A DNA stretch of 64,000 nucleotides from Rhinopithecus roxellana (lineage: Eukaryota; Chordata; Mammalia; Primates; Cercopithecidae): positions 65,787,095-65,851,094 of the forward strand of contig NC_044557.1 in assembly GCF_007565055.1 (NCBI RefSeq), in the 5' to 3' direction. A program made the translations under genes and the position numbers. Positions within the stretch are counted from its first letter, which is position 1. The number at the start of each line of letters is the position of its first letter. The notes under the pieces are model-generated. The model did no database searches. It was not told the origin of the DNA and worked only from the letters and a program-made list of their open reading frames with translations. Of the stretch, positions 22,109 to 33,786 are shown piece after piece.

Positions 22109-23640
22109 GATGACTTTCCAAGAAACTTTCAGTACTGAAGTTTTATCCCATTCGAAGTGATGCAAAAAGGTGAAGTAACAAATGTTGCAACAGAATATAG
22201 AAAAGCTGAATATCTAAGTTTTGAAGTCTCGTAACAATAACACAGTTCAGCAGACTGTCCAAACTGCCTTGGCTATGACTGTTTATAGTTTTAATAAAGC
22301 ATATAGGACTCCAAATGTCTACAGATTTCTTTACTTTTTTTCATGAGCAATTAAGATGAAATTACTGTTTTTTTTTTAAATAATTTTGTTAGCTCATGAC
22401 AATTCAACAATTAACCGCCCCCAGCTCAGATATCCCCAAGGCCAAGGTTTAACTCCAAGAACTATTATCCAAAATGAAAAAAAGAAAAAGAGAAAAAGGT
22501 GTATACAACTAGTGAAAATATGCCAGTTTAAAATACAATTTGTAATTCTCAAAGAATGAGGATAATTGCTCCCTTCTCTCAACTTAAGTTTTGGCTGGAA
22601 GGAATAGTTAGCAGAAGAGAAAAACAACGGCCCCAAATACACTTGGCAATGGTAAGGCCAATGCTCAGCTTTCCCTGCTGGGTGAGAGCCTGGCTTCTGC
22701 TACTTGTGAGAATTTATAGAAGCTTAACCACCTGGGACAGATGATCATTGTTTTATAATAGCCCTAGGGAAAGTTAAGTCCATTCTTTTCTCCATAACTG
22801 GCAACAAAGATCTAGAGAGTCCATGATGAGTGCCTTCTGGGGGGATTTGTAAATTCAGAAATGGCACAAAGACTCACACATTTGGAGCTGGCTTGAGGGA
22901 GAAAGGGAGCATGAAACAGAAAAATGAGGGTGTGAAAATGTGTGCAAGGTACATTAGTCGATGCATTTACTTCACACCTTTCTCCAGATGACACCACTGT
23001 AACGTGTGAAGAGGTGCTAGCGTCGCCCTGCTGGGGCTGGCCTCACCCAGCTGCCCCAGGAATGGCCTGCAAGCTGAGCCCCACCCAGAGCCCCACCCAA
23101 TGAGAGCCAGGCTTCACGTGAAGCTGGAAACATCTTTTCCACTGGCGACTTAGCTGTTCACTCCGTGCCCCAGCCAGGTGTGGCTAGCCCACCGGATGGG
23201 CCTTCAGGTTCCCTTGTTTCCTGGTTCCTCAGTCTCTTCCTCATCCCAATCAGAAGCCCATGCTGGCCCTGCTTTGGGGATTGAGCCACTCAGGACCCCA
23301 TTTTTGGGCTCTCCTTGTTCTTCTGGGGTACCTGACCAATCTGGTAAAGGGATCTGTACTGCCAGGTAGCACAGGTAGAAGTATGATTTCCCCCAGGAAA
23401 TAACCTGCTTTTTAACAGGGTCTTTGACGAATGAGGCAATGCCTTCCCCCTAAATAGTGACTCAGATGATACAACACAATGAACAGGAAGAAGAAACATG
23501 ATGGGGTCAGAGGAGGAACTTGAGGCACTTTATCAACCCATCCTACATGTAGGCCAAGTTAAACTGTGCCCAGTATGGCTGGTTTTGTCACTTCCATCTG
23601 TTCCTGTTCAGAGAAAGTTAAAGTAAGTGGCTTCAGGTTA
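22109..23640. other. Unassigned DNA including a GC-richer stretch at about 23000-23350
   Basis: No dispersed repeat recognised. The 23.0-23.35 kb part is GC-richer than its neighbours and holds CACCC boxes, a CCAAT box and a CACGTG palindrome (see the separate entry). No exon is supported. Confidence 0.45.
23076..23124. promoter_or_regulatory. Candidate regulatory cluster: two CACCC boxes, CCAAT and a palindromic E-box
   Basis: A perfect tandem 12-mer GAGCCCCACCCA (23076-23087, 23088-23099) gives two KLF/SP-type CACCC boxes and runs into CCAAT (23096-23100 region). GCTTCACGTGAAGC (23111-23124) is a perfect 14-bp palindrome centred on the CACGTG E-box bound by USF/MYC-type bHLH proteins. Function is inferred from motifs only. 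Confidence 0.3.
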
Positions 23641-23647
23641 GGGCACA

Positions 23648-23790
23648 GGGTGAAGCACCTGGAGGCCTGAGTTCCGGGCCTGCCTCTGCAACTCCCTAGC
23701 TGTGTGGTCTTGGACAAGTCACCTCACTTCTTTGTAACTGGTTCCTATCTGTAAAGGGAAGAGACTAAACTGGGTCAAAAGTTTCCAAAG
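23648..23790 (+). repeat. MIR
   Basis: CCTGAGTTCCGGGCCTGCCT, AGCTGTGTGGTCTTGGACAA and GTCACCTCACTTC are clear sense MIR core text. Confidence 0.9.
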
Positions 23791-24032
23791 GTTACGTTTA
23801 TTTCATTCTTTTCGAGGGATACTTTCTTTAAAAGGAATCTTACATAGAAGTTCAATTTGCAAAGCAGATAAAAAGCAGTGTGCTTGGTTAGGTACCATCA
23901 GATGCTGTAACAAGCAAACCTCAACATTTCCATAGTTTCACAGCCCTGTGCAATAAATGCCAGTTGGCTTTCTATCTCAGGTGGTTCAGGGCCCCTTGCC
24001 CCTTCCATCATATGGCTCTGCAATACTCTAGG

Positions 24033-24280
24033 CAGTAGTTCTCAACCAGGGGTCATTTTGCCCCTCCCAACCCCTGCTTCCCTCCACCTTCTGCCACACC
24101 AGGAGACATCTGGCAATTCCTGGAGACATTTTGGGCTGTTCCAACAGGGGAGGTGCCACTGGCATGGAGTGGGTAGAAGCCAGGGATGTTGCTTAACCCT
24201 CTATAATGCACAGGACAAGTCCTCACAACCAAGAATTCTTCAGCCCCAAATGCTGATAGACTGAGCTTAAGAAACATTGC
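24033..24280 (+). mobile_element. MER20 (hAT-Charlie MITE)
   Basis: Starts CAGTAGTTCTCAACCAGGGG, contains GACATCTGGCAATTCCTGGA and CACTGGCATGGAGTGGGTAG, and ends TTAAGAAACATTGC. This is the complete MER20 layout with degraded terminal inverted repeats. A second copy lies antisense at 30458-30695. Confidence 0.92.
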
Positions 24281-24436
24281 TCTAGGTGCTTAAATTCTAT
24301 ATATCCAGCCAACAAACAGGGAGAGAGCCCTGAGGAACACTACATGGGAGGGTTTGCTAGGACAGGGCTAGAAATGACACACATCACTTCCATTCACATT
24401 TCATGAGCTAGAACTTGCTCATATGGTATGCCTAGC

Positions 24437-24474
24437 TGTGCATGTGTGTATGTGTGTGTGTGAGTTTGCGTGTG
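24437..24474 (+). repeat. (TG)n-rich tract
   Basis: Alternating TG with a few interruptions (TATG, TGAGTTTGCG). A short microsatellite. Confidence 0.85.
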
Positions 24475-26649
24475 GCCAGGGCAGAAGGGGAAGATGGGAG
24501 TGGTCCCTGACTGAGTAGCTACTTTGCAGAAACAAATGTACACCACCAAGGGGAGCATGCAGAGCTATGGACATACCTTAGAACAGTGGTTAAAAATGAT
24601 GGCGCTAGATCACCTAAAGAGTAGTATGGCAGAATTGCGTAGGGCCTTGTTACCCAAAGGCAACCCCTGGAAGTCTAGAAAAGATCCCCCTGTGCTCATA
24701 AGCTGCCCTGCTCTAGCTACTAGATGCCAGAATCACATAGAAGAGCTCTAACAAAGAAGCACGTGGAAATCCATCATCATCTGTGGAACTACATTTCCCA
24801 CTGAAGGGACGGGGCTGTGGCTGGGGTTTGTGGAGGCCACTCTCTTCCAACTGAAGAGCAAAGATAAACACTGTCAAATACAAGAAGGAGATAAAGACAG
24901 ACAGTGGATTTAGCCCGTTTCTCTCTTGGCTCAGGACATAGCAGTCACTCTTTCCCTCAGTTACAAACCAATCAGACGCTTACCTTGGAAACTATAGGCA
25001 TTTGTAAACACAAATGAAAAGATACACAAATTGTGTTAGGTTTTCAGAAAAAAGCTCAATGAAATAAGCCAAAATAAGTCAAAAATGCTAGATTCTTTTC
25101 TGCCTCTAACAAGCAGTACTACGGGGAGATTCACTTACCCTTCCATAAATGGCACTCTCATTTATGAAATGTGGAAAGTGACCCAGAGTTGCAGTTTTCT
25201 GTGTCTTGGGGAATCCCTGGGGGTTCTGGGGGATCCCTTTGAGATTTGACTGGAGTAAATCAATAAAGATTATCCCTCACACCCAACTCCACTTTTGTCT
25301 TTTTGACATACCACACTTCAGTGTAAAACTTTGTTTAGACAAAGGATTTTATGGCTACACAACATCTGAAAACCCCTAATTAAGATGATCACTCATTTCT
25401 AATTCTAACATGCTGATTAGTCCACAAGACTAGAATGATCTTAGTAAAAACTCTGTGCATTCCTCAGTAAGGCAATTTTTTATCAATAAATTTTAAATCA
25501 CCATTAAAAAGGCAAAATTAGGTTGGCCCAATCCCCTAATTCTCTGTTTGTGATTGTCAGAAAGACTTTAGGTTTTTATGTTAGTCTCATTCATGTAGAA
25601 GAATACAAGAGGAAATTCCTTATAGCTTAAAAGAGAACCTTGATAGATTCTAAATAAGTATTAGTTAAGTCGAATTATTCCATATTTAATGTAGGTAATC
25701 TTGATCTCAAATACCTATAATAAATTTGATTTTTAATGTAACCTCTGATGGTTGTTCTCAAGCCCAGCACCAGCTAATATCAACCACCCTGCTTTGCTAG
25801 GGTGATGGGATTCTTCTTCCTGCTCTCAGACCTAGGGGACCTCTCCATTGCCAATCACTTCACTGGGATGAGTTTTTAAAACAGTCCTACACAACACTCT
25901 TGTTTACTCATTAGGAACCTAAATCTACTTCCATTCACAGCTGGCACTCGCCCTGTGACCTTGAACACGCATGCCCCGTGTCCTTGGCTGACGCCATTCC
26001 TGATCTGTAAACCCACTGAGACCAAAACAGAGTTCCCTCAGTGTCTAGTGTGGTTCTCTACATATAATATATATCAAATAAATAGTGTAAGTGACATGTG
26101 ACAAAGACCACACAGGCATAAATCATACCATTTAATTTCATTATTTACAACATTTGGACATCTACACAGTTCAATCATAATTTGATGAATAAGCAAAACA
26201 TGTTTCCAGAAAAGCTCCAAGTAGAAACTTTTGCTCCAACTTCCAGCAGCAGTAATTACTTCCCATGTTTTCTACTTAGACACAGACTTTTCCACTGAGG
26301 CTCCCGCTGGTGACTACCACCTACCACCACTGATAGGCATCACCATTCTTCTCCACATACAAGCCGCTGAGATTATGAATATAAATCTTATGAACCTTAG
26401 CCAGCCCTACAACCCTACCACAAAACACCAAAGATAACCATAGCCAGGGAAATTACCATAGGCCTTTATTAAAATCCTGATTCCTGCCACCAGAACAATA
26501 CCATGGGCCCTAGTCAAGGTTGTGATGGTCTCTTGAACTGGTGATGAAAAGGTTGTAAGAATTTCAAGTGATGGTAAAGGTGGCCTATGTTTTACAGGCT
26601 GGTGAAAGTCTCAAAATTGAAACATTCTATATTGCAATTCTATTTATTG
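24475..26649. other. Unassigned DNA
   Basis: About 2.2 kb with no repeat family or exon that I recognise. It is one of the longest apparently repeat-poor stretches of the window. Confidence 0.4.
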
Positions 26650-26790
26650 GTTTGTCTCTCCTCTTTAAACATGAAGACCCTGAGGCAGGAATCATGTCTA
26701 TCTTGTATACCCTTACTCCCTCAGATCCTACTTAGCATGATATATAGCAAATAGCAAATTGTACTTGTTGAATGACAGTGTAGAGAAAAG
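26650..26790 (+). mobile_element. L2 LINE 3' end
   Basis: AGACCCTGAGGCAGGAATCA, CTATCTTGTATACCCTTACT and TGTACTTGTTGAATGAC match the L2 3' terminus. Confidence 0.75.
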
Positions 26791-26955
26791 ACAGACAAAA
26801 TCATTTAGTGTGCTATTATTAATACAGTGTATTATACAACATTTTTATTGTGACAACAACCTGATTCTCTAAAGGTGAAAAATTATTTCATTACAAATAT
26901 AATATAGATTAAGTTCATATAACCTTTCTGTAGTCATTGAATAGTTAAGTGTTTC

Positions 26956-27262
26956 TTTTTCTTTTCTTTCTTTTTTTTTTTTGAGATGGATTCTTGCCCT
27001 GTTGCCAGCCTGGAGTGCAGTGGCACGAACTCAGCTCATTGCAACCTCCACCTCCCAGGTTCAAGTAGTTCTCTTGCCTCAGCCTCCTGAGTAGCTGGGA
27101 CTAGAGGTGCTCACCACAATGCCCAGTTAATGTGTGTATTTTTAGTAGAGACGGGGTTTCACCATGTTGGCCAGGATGGTCTCGATCTCTCGACCTCGTG
27201 ATCCACCCGCCTTGGCCTCCCAAAGTGCTGGGATTACAGGTGTGAGCCACAGCACCCAGCCC
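26956..27262 (-). mobile_element. AluS-like element
   Basis: Full antisense Alu with a (TTTC)n/T12 tail, flanked by the perfect 13-bp duplication AGTTAAGTGTTTC (26943-26955 and 27263-27275). Confidence 0.94.
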
Positions 27263-27420
27263 AGTTAAGTGTTTCGGTCCTGAATATTAATACTTTCCAG
27301 AAACAGAAAATAGGAACATTTCTAAGAAGTTCACAGTAAATAATCTGAAAAAAGAGAAAAACATTCCAGCTGTCTTGTGAGCCAAGTAAACCTGCATTCA
27401 CTCATTGAAATCGAAGTCTC

Positions 27421-27724
27421 GGCCGGGCTCGGTGGCTCAAGCCTGTAATCCCAGCACTTTGGGAGGCCGAGACGGGTGGATCACGAGGTCAGGAGATCGA
27501 GACCATGCTGGCTAACACGGTGAAACCCCGTCTCTACGAAAAATACAAAAAACTAGCCGGGCGAGGTGGCGGGCGCCTGTAGTCCCAGCTACTCCGGAGG
27601 CTGAGGCAGGAGAATGGTGTAAACCTGGGAAGCGGAGCTTGCAGTGAGCTGAGATCCAGCCACTGCACTCCAGCCTGGGAGACAGAGCCAGACTCTGTCT
27701 CAAAAAAAAAAAAAAAAAAAGAAA
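27421..27724 (+). mobile_element. AluYRa-like element
   Basis: Full sense Alu (GGCCGGGCTCGGTGGCTCAA) with an A18 tail and the perfect 14-bp duplication GAAATCGAAGTCTC (27407-27420 and 27725-27738). CTAGCCGGGCGAGGTGGCGG and GAGCTGAGATCCAGCC are monkey-lineage variants. It is head-to-head with the Alu at 26956-27262, 158 bp away. Confidence 0.95.
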
Positions 27725-27738
27725 GAAATCGAAGTCTC

Positions 27739-28124
27739 ACAAAACAAATTTTGGTGCTTCACTGGAAGGTCACTGGGTGGACCCATGCTTTTTGTTTTTT
27801 TGTCAATGTGTATGTTTTATTTAAAGTTGCATTGATTGACACCATTATTTCAGGGCACCTTCATAGGTCGTGCAACACTGCTAATATCAGAGGTCAGTAT
27901 CATAACCAACGTTCACAATGATATTCTTGAGTCTTGAAGTAAAACATATGTTAGGCCTTGTTACTAAGGCAGAGACTTGAGATGCTTTTCATCCAGAAAG
28001 TGTTTCAGCATTTATAGGGTTATATTTCAACTACCTGTTTACCACGTTATTGGGGAAACCCTCCTTCTCTTCTGCTGATAAAGACAGAATACCATAGTAA
28101 CAATAAGAGCTTAACACAATACAC
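27739..28124. other. Unassigned DNA
   Basis: Nothing recognised. Confidence 0.4.
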
Positions 28125-28560
28125 TTTTATTGAGTGCCAAATGTCAGAACCCACCTGGGTACTCATGATGCCAAAGCGACTAAGATATGGGCCTTGCCTT
28201 CAAAGAGCTCACAGTCTGCGCTGAGGAAAACTGTATGTTGAATCACGGGAATTCCACACCCGACCTGTGATGATAGTGGGGTGCAGGAAGTGCTGTTGGC
28301 ACTGGGGAGAGAGGGCCAGATCTGGACCTTGGGGACACCAAAAAGTAAGGAACAGAAGAGGGAAAAAAAAAAAGCTGTATGTCCTGTTCATGGAATTATT
28401 GCAGCTTGGCTGAGTGGGAGGTTGGGGTGGCAGGAGAGCTGGAACGTAAGGCTCAAGGGATTGGTTAATGTCATACTCCTTAAAGTCATAGTAAGAGGTT
28501 TGACTTTCAGTGGTGGCACCAAAAAGGGCTTTCCACAAGGAGAATCACCAGTGGCTCTGC
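28125..28560 (-). mobile_element. L2 LINE 3' portion, antisense
   Basis: TTTTATTGAGTGCCAAATGT and GCCTTCAAAGAGCTCACAGT are the antisense L2 3' end. The remainder is purine-rich text in keeping with antisense L2 but harder to place. The frames on both strands inside it are chance. Confidence 0.55.
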
Positions 28561-29182
28561 AAAGGTACAAAGGGTGACATAGGGAGCCTACACTCCCTGC
28601 CAGAACCAAATATCAATCAACCTCCTCACTAAAGAATACAATTAAAATGAAACAAAGTGTGTTTTCCCTGCAAACATACATTCATTCAAGCCCCTGGCCT
28701 TCTATACTGCTACCCCTAAGCTCCTATATGCAAATTCAGGAGTCACCTCCGAGGGCTTCCATATTCCACAGGGATGGGTATGGATAAAGTCAAATTATCT
28801 TTAGAATAAATCAAGCCAAGGAGGTGGCTTTGCCTTCCTTATGTCAATCATGGCACCAAATCAAAGAAGGTCAGGATAATGAGGAACGCTGAGGTCTCTG
28901 AGAGGGAAGCTGTCTCGGAAGCATGTGTTAGATTTGGTCTCAGAGGGCAAGGATCTCACCAATTAGATCCAGGCTCCCTGTGGCATAAGCTGTACATATT
29001 GGCAGTAAAGTAACTGAGAACCAATTGTGTCACCCCAGGCAGTGCTAAATTAGATGTACAGTGCATCTTCAACAGCTATTAATAGTAAGGAGCCTGGAGC
29101 CAATTAGAAATATGTCCATGTAATAAGGAAATGAAGTACTCTTACTCTTGTGTAAAACATCACTCTGTCATCCATAGGCAAC
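28561..29182. other. Unassigned DNA
   Basis: Nothing recognised. Confidence 0.4.
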
Positions 29183-29211
29183 AAAAAAAAAAAAAAAAAA
29201 AAAAAAAAAAA
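29183..29211 (+). repeat. (A)29 homopolymer
   Basis: An uninterrupted adenine run with no Alu or L1 body to its left. No convincing target-site duplication was found around a putative retrocopy. Confidence 0.9.
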
Positions 29212-30457
29212 CAGCTGACGAGCATGTTCAAATTGAACAAATATTCCTGTGAGGATCCTAGGTCTATAATAAGCCAGAAATTGAATTAAAGATGATGGTT
29301 CTTACTTCTACACACTGGCTGATTGAAGAAAAGAAAATAGTGGTAGACATGTATGTGAACACACAGGAGCTGAATAAGTGAATACATTTGTGGTAATTCT
29401 TTAAGAAATGAAGAGTCCACTGCAAACTCTGGCAATTAAGTACGAAACATTTAAGCAAGGTTGCTTGGTAGGTCTTGCAATATACAGCCTGAAAAACAGA
29501 AAATGCTTTGCAGTTTAAGCTACCTATGTGCTTTTTGCTATATCAAAAGTTGATACATTATGTATATATAAAATTAGGTGCATGAAAACTTGGAACAATA
29601 TCAAACGTTATGAAACTGTTAGCCAATTTGGCCAAAGTCTTCTATGCCATTTTAAAATTTTTTATTTGAGGGGAAAATATGATGTTGCAAACAACAGCCA
29701 TAAAGCAAACAGGACAAGCTATATATTTGCAAAGGAAATTGCAGGTCATGGCATTAATTTTTAAAAATCTAGCCTCCTTTGTAGATATGTGTGCCTATAA
29801 CTCATATATGTAAACTGTATTCAAGTTTTGCAAAGAAGTTTAAAAAGTGCTGAGGTATTACTTGAAGCACAAAGATATTTTATTACACCATTTATTACTT
29901 ATGGCAAAACATCAAGATGAGTGGATATAAAAAATCATTGATTCAAATACTTGAAGAGCTACTGTTTGAAATTATTAAATTTAAAAATAGACCAACAACA
30001 TACCAAAGCAAGATTAATATCTTTTAAATATTAAAAAGCATTAATTTAACACAATGACGAAGGCCTTATTAGATTCAGAGCTAGTGAAATCTAGTGAATA
30101 GGATGACGGAGTACCACAATTTCATATTTTTAGTCTTATTTATATGTCAGACTGCAGTCTTGGAGGATCTAAACAGGCATATTCAAATTTATTTCCAAAT
30201 AATCACTTTTCATCTCTTTTCTAATTTTAGTCTGCACCAATCTTTCTGATTCACTGGGTCTCTGACAGATAGTTGCAGACTGAGGGCTGCTTGGCCAATG
30301 TAATGAGACCAGCTTCTGTCACTCAGGGATGCTGTGGCCTGAAGCCGGTGAGACTCACAGGGAGGCTGTGAGAACATCACGTACATGTGTTTTTCCATCC
30401 ATGACAAACACCTCTTGCTGCCCTCCTAATAGCCACCCTTCTTCCCTTCCTCTAACA
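29212..30457. other. Unassigned AT-rich DNA
   Basis: No repeat family or exon recognised. Strongly AT-rich between 29500 and 30200. Confidence 0.4.
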
Positions 30458-30695
30458 CAGGGTCCCTCAATCCAGGCATGAGTGACAATTGTGCTGGATA
30501 CTTCTTTGTTGTAGGGGACTTTCCTGTGCATTGCAGCATATGTAGTAGTATCTTTGGCCCCTACCCATTAGATGCCAGTAGCAACTCCCCTCTTCCCCCA
30601 GGTTGTGACAATCAAAAACATCTCCAGATATTACCCAAATGTCCCTTGAATTGGCAAAAGGCAGATGCAAAATTGCCTTAGGCTGATAACCATTG
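30458..30695 (-). mobile_element. MER20 (hAT-Charlie MITE), antisense
   Basis: The left end CAGGGTCCCTCAATCCAGGC and the right end GCTGATAACCATTG are the MER20 ends in reverse. The body has TGTGCATTGCAGCATATGTA and CCATTAGATGCCAGTAGCAA. More diverged than the copy at 24033. Confidence 0.88.
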
Positions 30696-30950
30696 TTCTT
30701 ACAGAACCCTGCTTATAGTCTTGTTGTCCCTACAGTTCTGTGAGCAGCCATAAGCTGTAAGAAAGGCAGCTTACATTCCAGCCAAAGAGGGGTGAATCTT
30801 GACTGGTTTAGATTAATTACAGTGGTTTCATTCCCCTTCTCAGATGTTGGTTTACATATGAGCATGCAACATAATTCTGGCCAAGGAGACATAAGAAGAA
30901 ATCTGCTAAGGGGCCCTAATGAAGGGATTCCTCACTTTAGGCTAACCCTT

Positions 30951-30976
30951 GGAGATATATATATATATATATCTCC
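30951..30976. repeat. (AT)n core inside a perfect 26-bp palindrome
   Basis: Nine AT dinucleotides bounded by GGAG on the left and CTCC on the right, so the whole 26 bp is self-complementary and could extrude as a cruciform. Confidence 0.9.
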
Positions 30977-31055
30977 ACACAAATAAAGAAAATGAAAGAA
31001 TGGGGGGAAGTAAAAAAGTAAAAGGCGGGAGAAAGAAGTATATTTGCTCAGCATG

Positions 31056-31425
31056 GCTCCCGTAACAAAGTCCCACACACTAAGTGGCTTAAGCAACAGA
31101 AATTCATTTTCTCACAGTTATGGAGGCTAGAAGTCCAAGATCAAGGTGTCAGCAGGGATGGTTTTATCTGAGGTCTCTTTTCCTTGGCTTGTAGATGTCT
31201 GTCTTCTTCCTGTGTCTTCACGTGGTCTTCCCTCTCTACATCTCTATGTCCAAATTTCCTCTTCTTTTAAAGATACAAGTCATACTGGATTAGGGCCCAC
31301 CCTAATGACCTCATTTTAACCTAATCACCTCTTTAAAGACCATCTCCAAATACTGTCACATGCTGAGGCTTTGGAGGTTAGGACTTCAACATATGAATTT
31401 GCAAGGAGGACACAATTCACACATA
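31056..31425 (-). mobile_element. Old ERVL-MaLR-like LTR, antisense
   Basis: CGTAACAAAGTCCCACACAC, TCTCACAGTTATGGAGGCTA, GATTAGGGCCCACCCTAATG and GGACTTCAACATATGAATTT read in order as the reverse complement of a MaLR-type LTR. It is the same group as 15424-15935 but better preserved. Confidence 0.75.
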
Positions 31426-32229
31426 CCAAGGAGAGAAGGAAAATAAAAAAGGAAAAAAAAAAAAAAGAAGAGGAAGAAAGGGAGAAGGTAATGTATCATT
31501 TGGGAGTGATTTCCTCTGCAAGTGATAGAAATTAACAGTTCATTAAAATAGAGCTTTGCTTTTATCACTAACATTAAGTCTGAGTATGGGTGGCTTGCTA
31601 ACATTGGTTGAATTGGTCAAAAATGTCATTAAAAGCCAGTCTCTGTCACTCTGTCCCCTTTGGAACTATCCTTATGTTAGTTGCCTCATGGTCACAAGAT
31701 GGCTATTGTAGTCCTAAGGCAGAAAGACAGGGAAGGGGGCTGTGCCAGTGAACTTCCTCTTACCTGTGTCCTCTCGAATAGAAACAAAATCTTCCCCAAA
31801 GACCCCCAACCTATTTCCACTTATATCTCATTAGCCAAAACTAGAGCATGTGGCCAGCCCCAGCTGCCAGTGAATCTGGCAGAGCAAATATCTGGTTCTT
31901 TAGAACCTCTGGTAACAGGCAGCAGCAAGGGGTGGCTTGAGATAGCTGCTGGATGAGCCCATCAAACACATCTATCCCAGGGAGGGAGAGAGACAGAAAG
32001 GAGAGAAAAAAATAGGAGGTGGTTGGGGGTAAGATGAGAAAAGAAAAAGAAAGTTATCTGTATTCATCCATACATAAAAAAGTAGTTTTTGTACACAGCC
32101 ATCCCATGGTGTTCCCCTATCCTACTGATTGGCTATTATAATACCCAACAGCTTGCTTAAGGGTTTAGATGATTGCTCAGCTTTTGGCATAAACATATAA
32201 TACGTATTTAACGATTGCCTCTAGATAAG
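31426..32229. other. Unassigned DNA, purine-rich at the left edge
   Basis: A GA/A-rich stretch runs from 31436 to 31490. The rest is unassigned. Confidence 0.4.
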
Positions 32230-32325
32230 GAGTTATATGTGCACAATAAATCATATACCCCTAGCATGTAACACAGTACTTGGCACGCAGTAGGTAAGTA
32301 CTAAATATCTGTTGAACAAATGAGT
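32230..32325 (+). mobile_element. L2 LINE 3' end
   Basis: ACACAGTACTTGGCACGCAG, TAGGTAAGTACTAAATATCT and GTTGAACAAATGAG are the sense L2 tail. Confidence 0.75.
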
Positions 32326-32384
32326 CAAACCAGTCCAGGTAATTGTGGGAAGAGTACACAATATCTACTCAAAAAGATATCATG

Positions 32385-32522
32385 AGGATTTACTGTGGGA
32401 ACTTCTTAGAAATGCAGATTTTCAGGTCTCACGCTAGACCTACTGAATCAGAACTAGACAACAGTCAATACTCTGTGGTTTAAACACCTTCCAGGGGATT
32501 CTGGTGCATGCTAAAGCTTCTG
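32385..32522 (+). mobile_element. MER5A-like fragment
   Basis: ACTTCTTAGAAATGCAGATT, TCAGGTCTCACGCTAGACCT and ACTGAATCAGAACT match MER5A-type text. The right end grades into the dinucleotide tract. Confidence 0.75.
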
Positions 32523-32524
32523 AG

Positions 32525-32580
32525 TATGTGCATGTACACGCGTGCGCGCGCACGCGCGCGCACACACACACACACACACA
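32525..32580. repeat. 56-bp alternating pyrimidine-purine tract, (CG)n/(CA)n
   Basis: Every step from 32525 to 32580 alternates pyrimidine and purine. The core is CG/TG-rich (CGCGTGCGCGCGCACGCGCG) and the right part is (CA)n. This is a textbook Z-DNA-forming sequence. Confidence 0.95.
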
Positions 32581-32703
32581 TCCTGCCCTTCATAATTTTA
32601 GGGCCATGAATATTTTATTTACTGCAGCTTCTCTTCTTCTGTGCTACATTGATCATCTGAAGACACTATTTTGTTCTATGAATCTTGAAAAATTGTGGGT
32701 TTG

Positions 32704-33004
32704 TTTTTTTTTTTTTTGAGACAGAGTCTTGCTCTGTCACATAGGCTGGAGTGCAGTGGTGCAATCTTGGCTCACAGCAACTTCCACCTCCTGGGTTCAA
32801 GCCATTCTTGTGTCTCAGCCTCTGGAGCAGAATAGCTGGGATTACAGGCATGTGCCACCATGTCCAGCTAATTTTTGCATTTTCTGTAGAGATGGGTTTT
32901 TGCCATGCTGGCCAGGCTGGTCTCGAACTCCTGGCCTCAAGTTATCTACCAGACTCAGCCTCCCAAAGTGCTGGGATTACAGGCATGAGCCACCATGACC
33001 AGCT
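32704..33004 (-). mobile_element. AluS/J-type element
   Basis: Antisense Alu with a T15 tail and moderately diverged body ending GAGCCACCATGACCAGCT. Confidence 0.93.
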
Positions 33005-33476
33005 GAGGATCTTTTTAAAAATTTTAAATGTTAAATTATGAAATATTAAAATATAAAAGAAAGTACAGAGGAAAAATATAGCACCCATATGCACACTCCT
33101 CAGATTTAACAAATGTTAACATTTGCCATACTGGTTTGCAGGTCTTTTTAAAGTTGCTAGGCCCAGCACTGTTCTCTTCCACCCTTCCATCCTTCTCTGA
33201 CAGCACGTCTCTATTCCTGAGCATCCTGACCTTTTCCTGTGGCTTCCTAAAGCCCTGGGCCAAGAGAATTCAAGCATCTGTGGAAGTGCATATTCTCACT
33301 GGCATTCCACCAGGGGCCAAGTTACTAGTAATTTTCATTACCTGGAGCTTTAGTCCCCTTTCCCTTAAGTTCCAATGGTATATGCTGAGATGACTTTATG
33401 CTCAGACACTCATGAGAGAGGTTGGGAGCAAACTTGAATTGTCAATAATGTCATGTGCTTCTCATCTGAAATGCAA
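33005..33476. other. Unassigned, AT-rich on the left
   Basis: CAGATTTAACAAATGTTAAC and ATTTGCCATACTGGTTTGCA resemble text I associate with an old LINE or LTR, but I cannot assign a family. Confidence 0.3.
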
Positions 33477-33490
33477 CTCTAAATTCTTTT

Positions 33491-33786
33491 TTTTTCTTGG
33501 AGATGAGGGCCTGGCTCTGTGATACAGGCTGGAGTGCAGTGGCAGAGTCAGCTCACTGCAGCTTCAACTCCTGGGCTCCAGCAATCCTCCTGCCTCAGCT
33601 TCCCCTGAGTAGCTGAGATTACAGACACACACCATCATGCCCAACTAATTTTTTTTTTTTATTTTTTATAGAGGCAGGGTGTCACTGTGTTGCCAAGGCT
33701 GGTCTCAAACTCCTGGCCTCAAGTGATCCTCTCGCCTCAGCCTCCCAACGTGCTGGGATTACAGGCGTCAGCCACTGCACCTGACC
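33491..33786 (-). mobile_element. AluJ-type element
   Basis: Highly diverged antisense Alu, flanked by the perfect 14-bp duplication CTCTAAATTCTTTT (33477-33490 and 33787-33800). The duplication is unusually well kept for an old copy. Confidence 0.93.

Noticed and set aside
26220..26450. Possible mitochondrial insert (C-rich, A-rich plus strand)
   Set aside because: The composition looked mitochondrial for about 200 bp, but I could not match any mitochondrial gene or tRNA text.
29075..29211. Possible processed retrocopy ending in A29
   Set aside because: Only a 6-base repetition (ACAGCT) could serve as target duplication and the body matches nothing I know.
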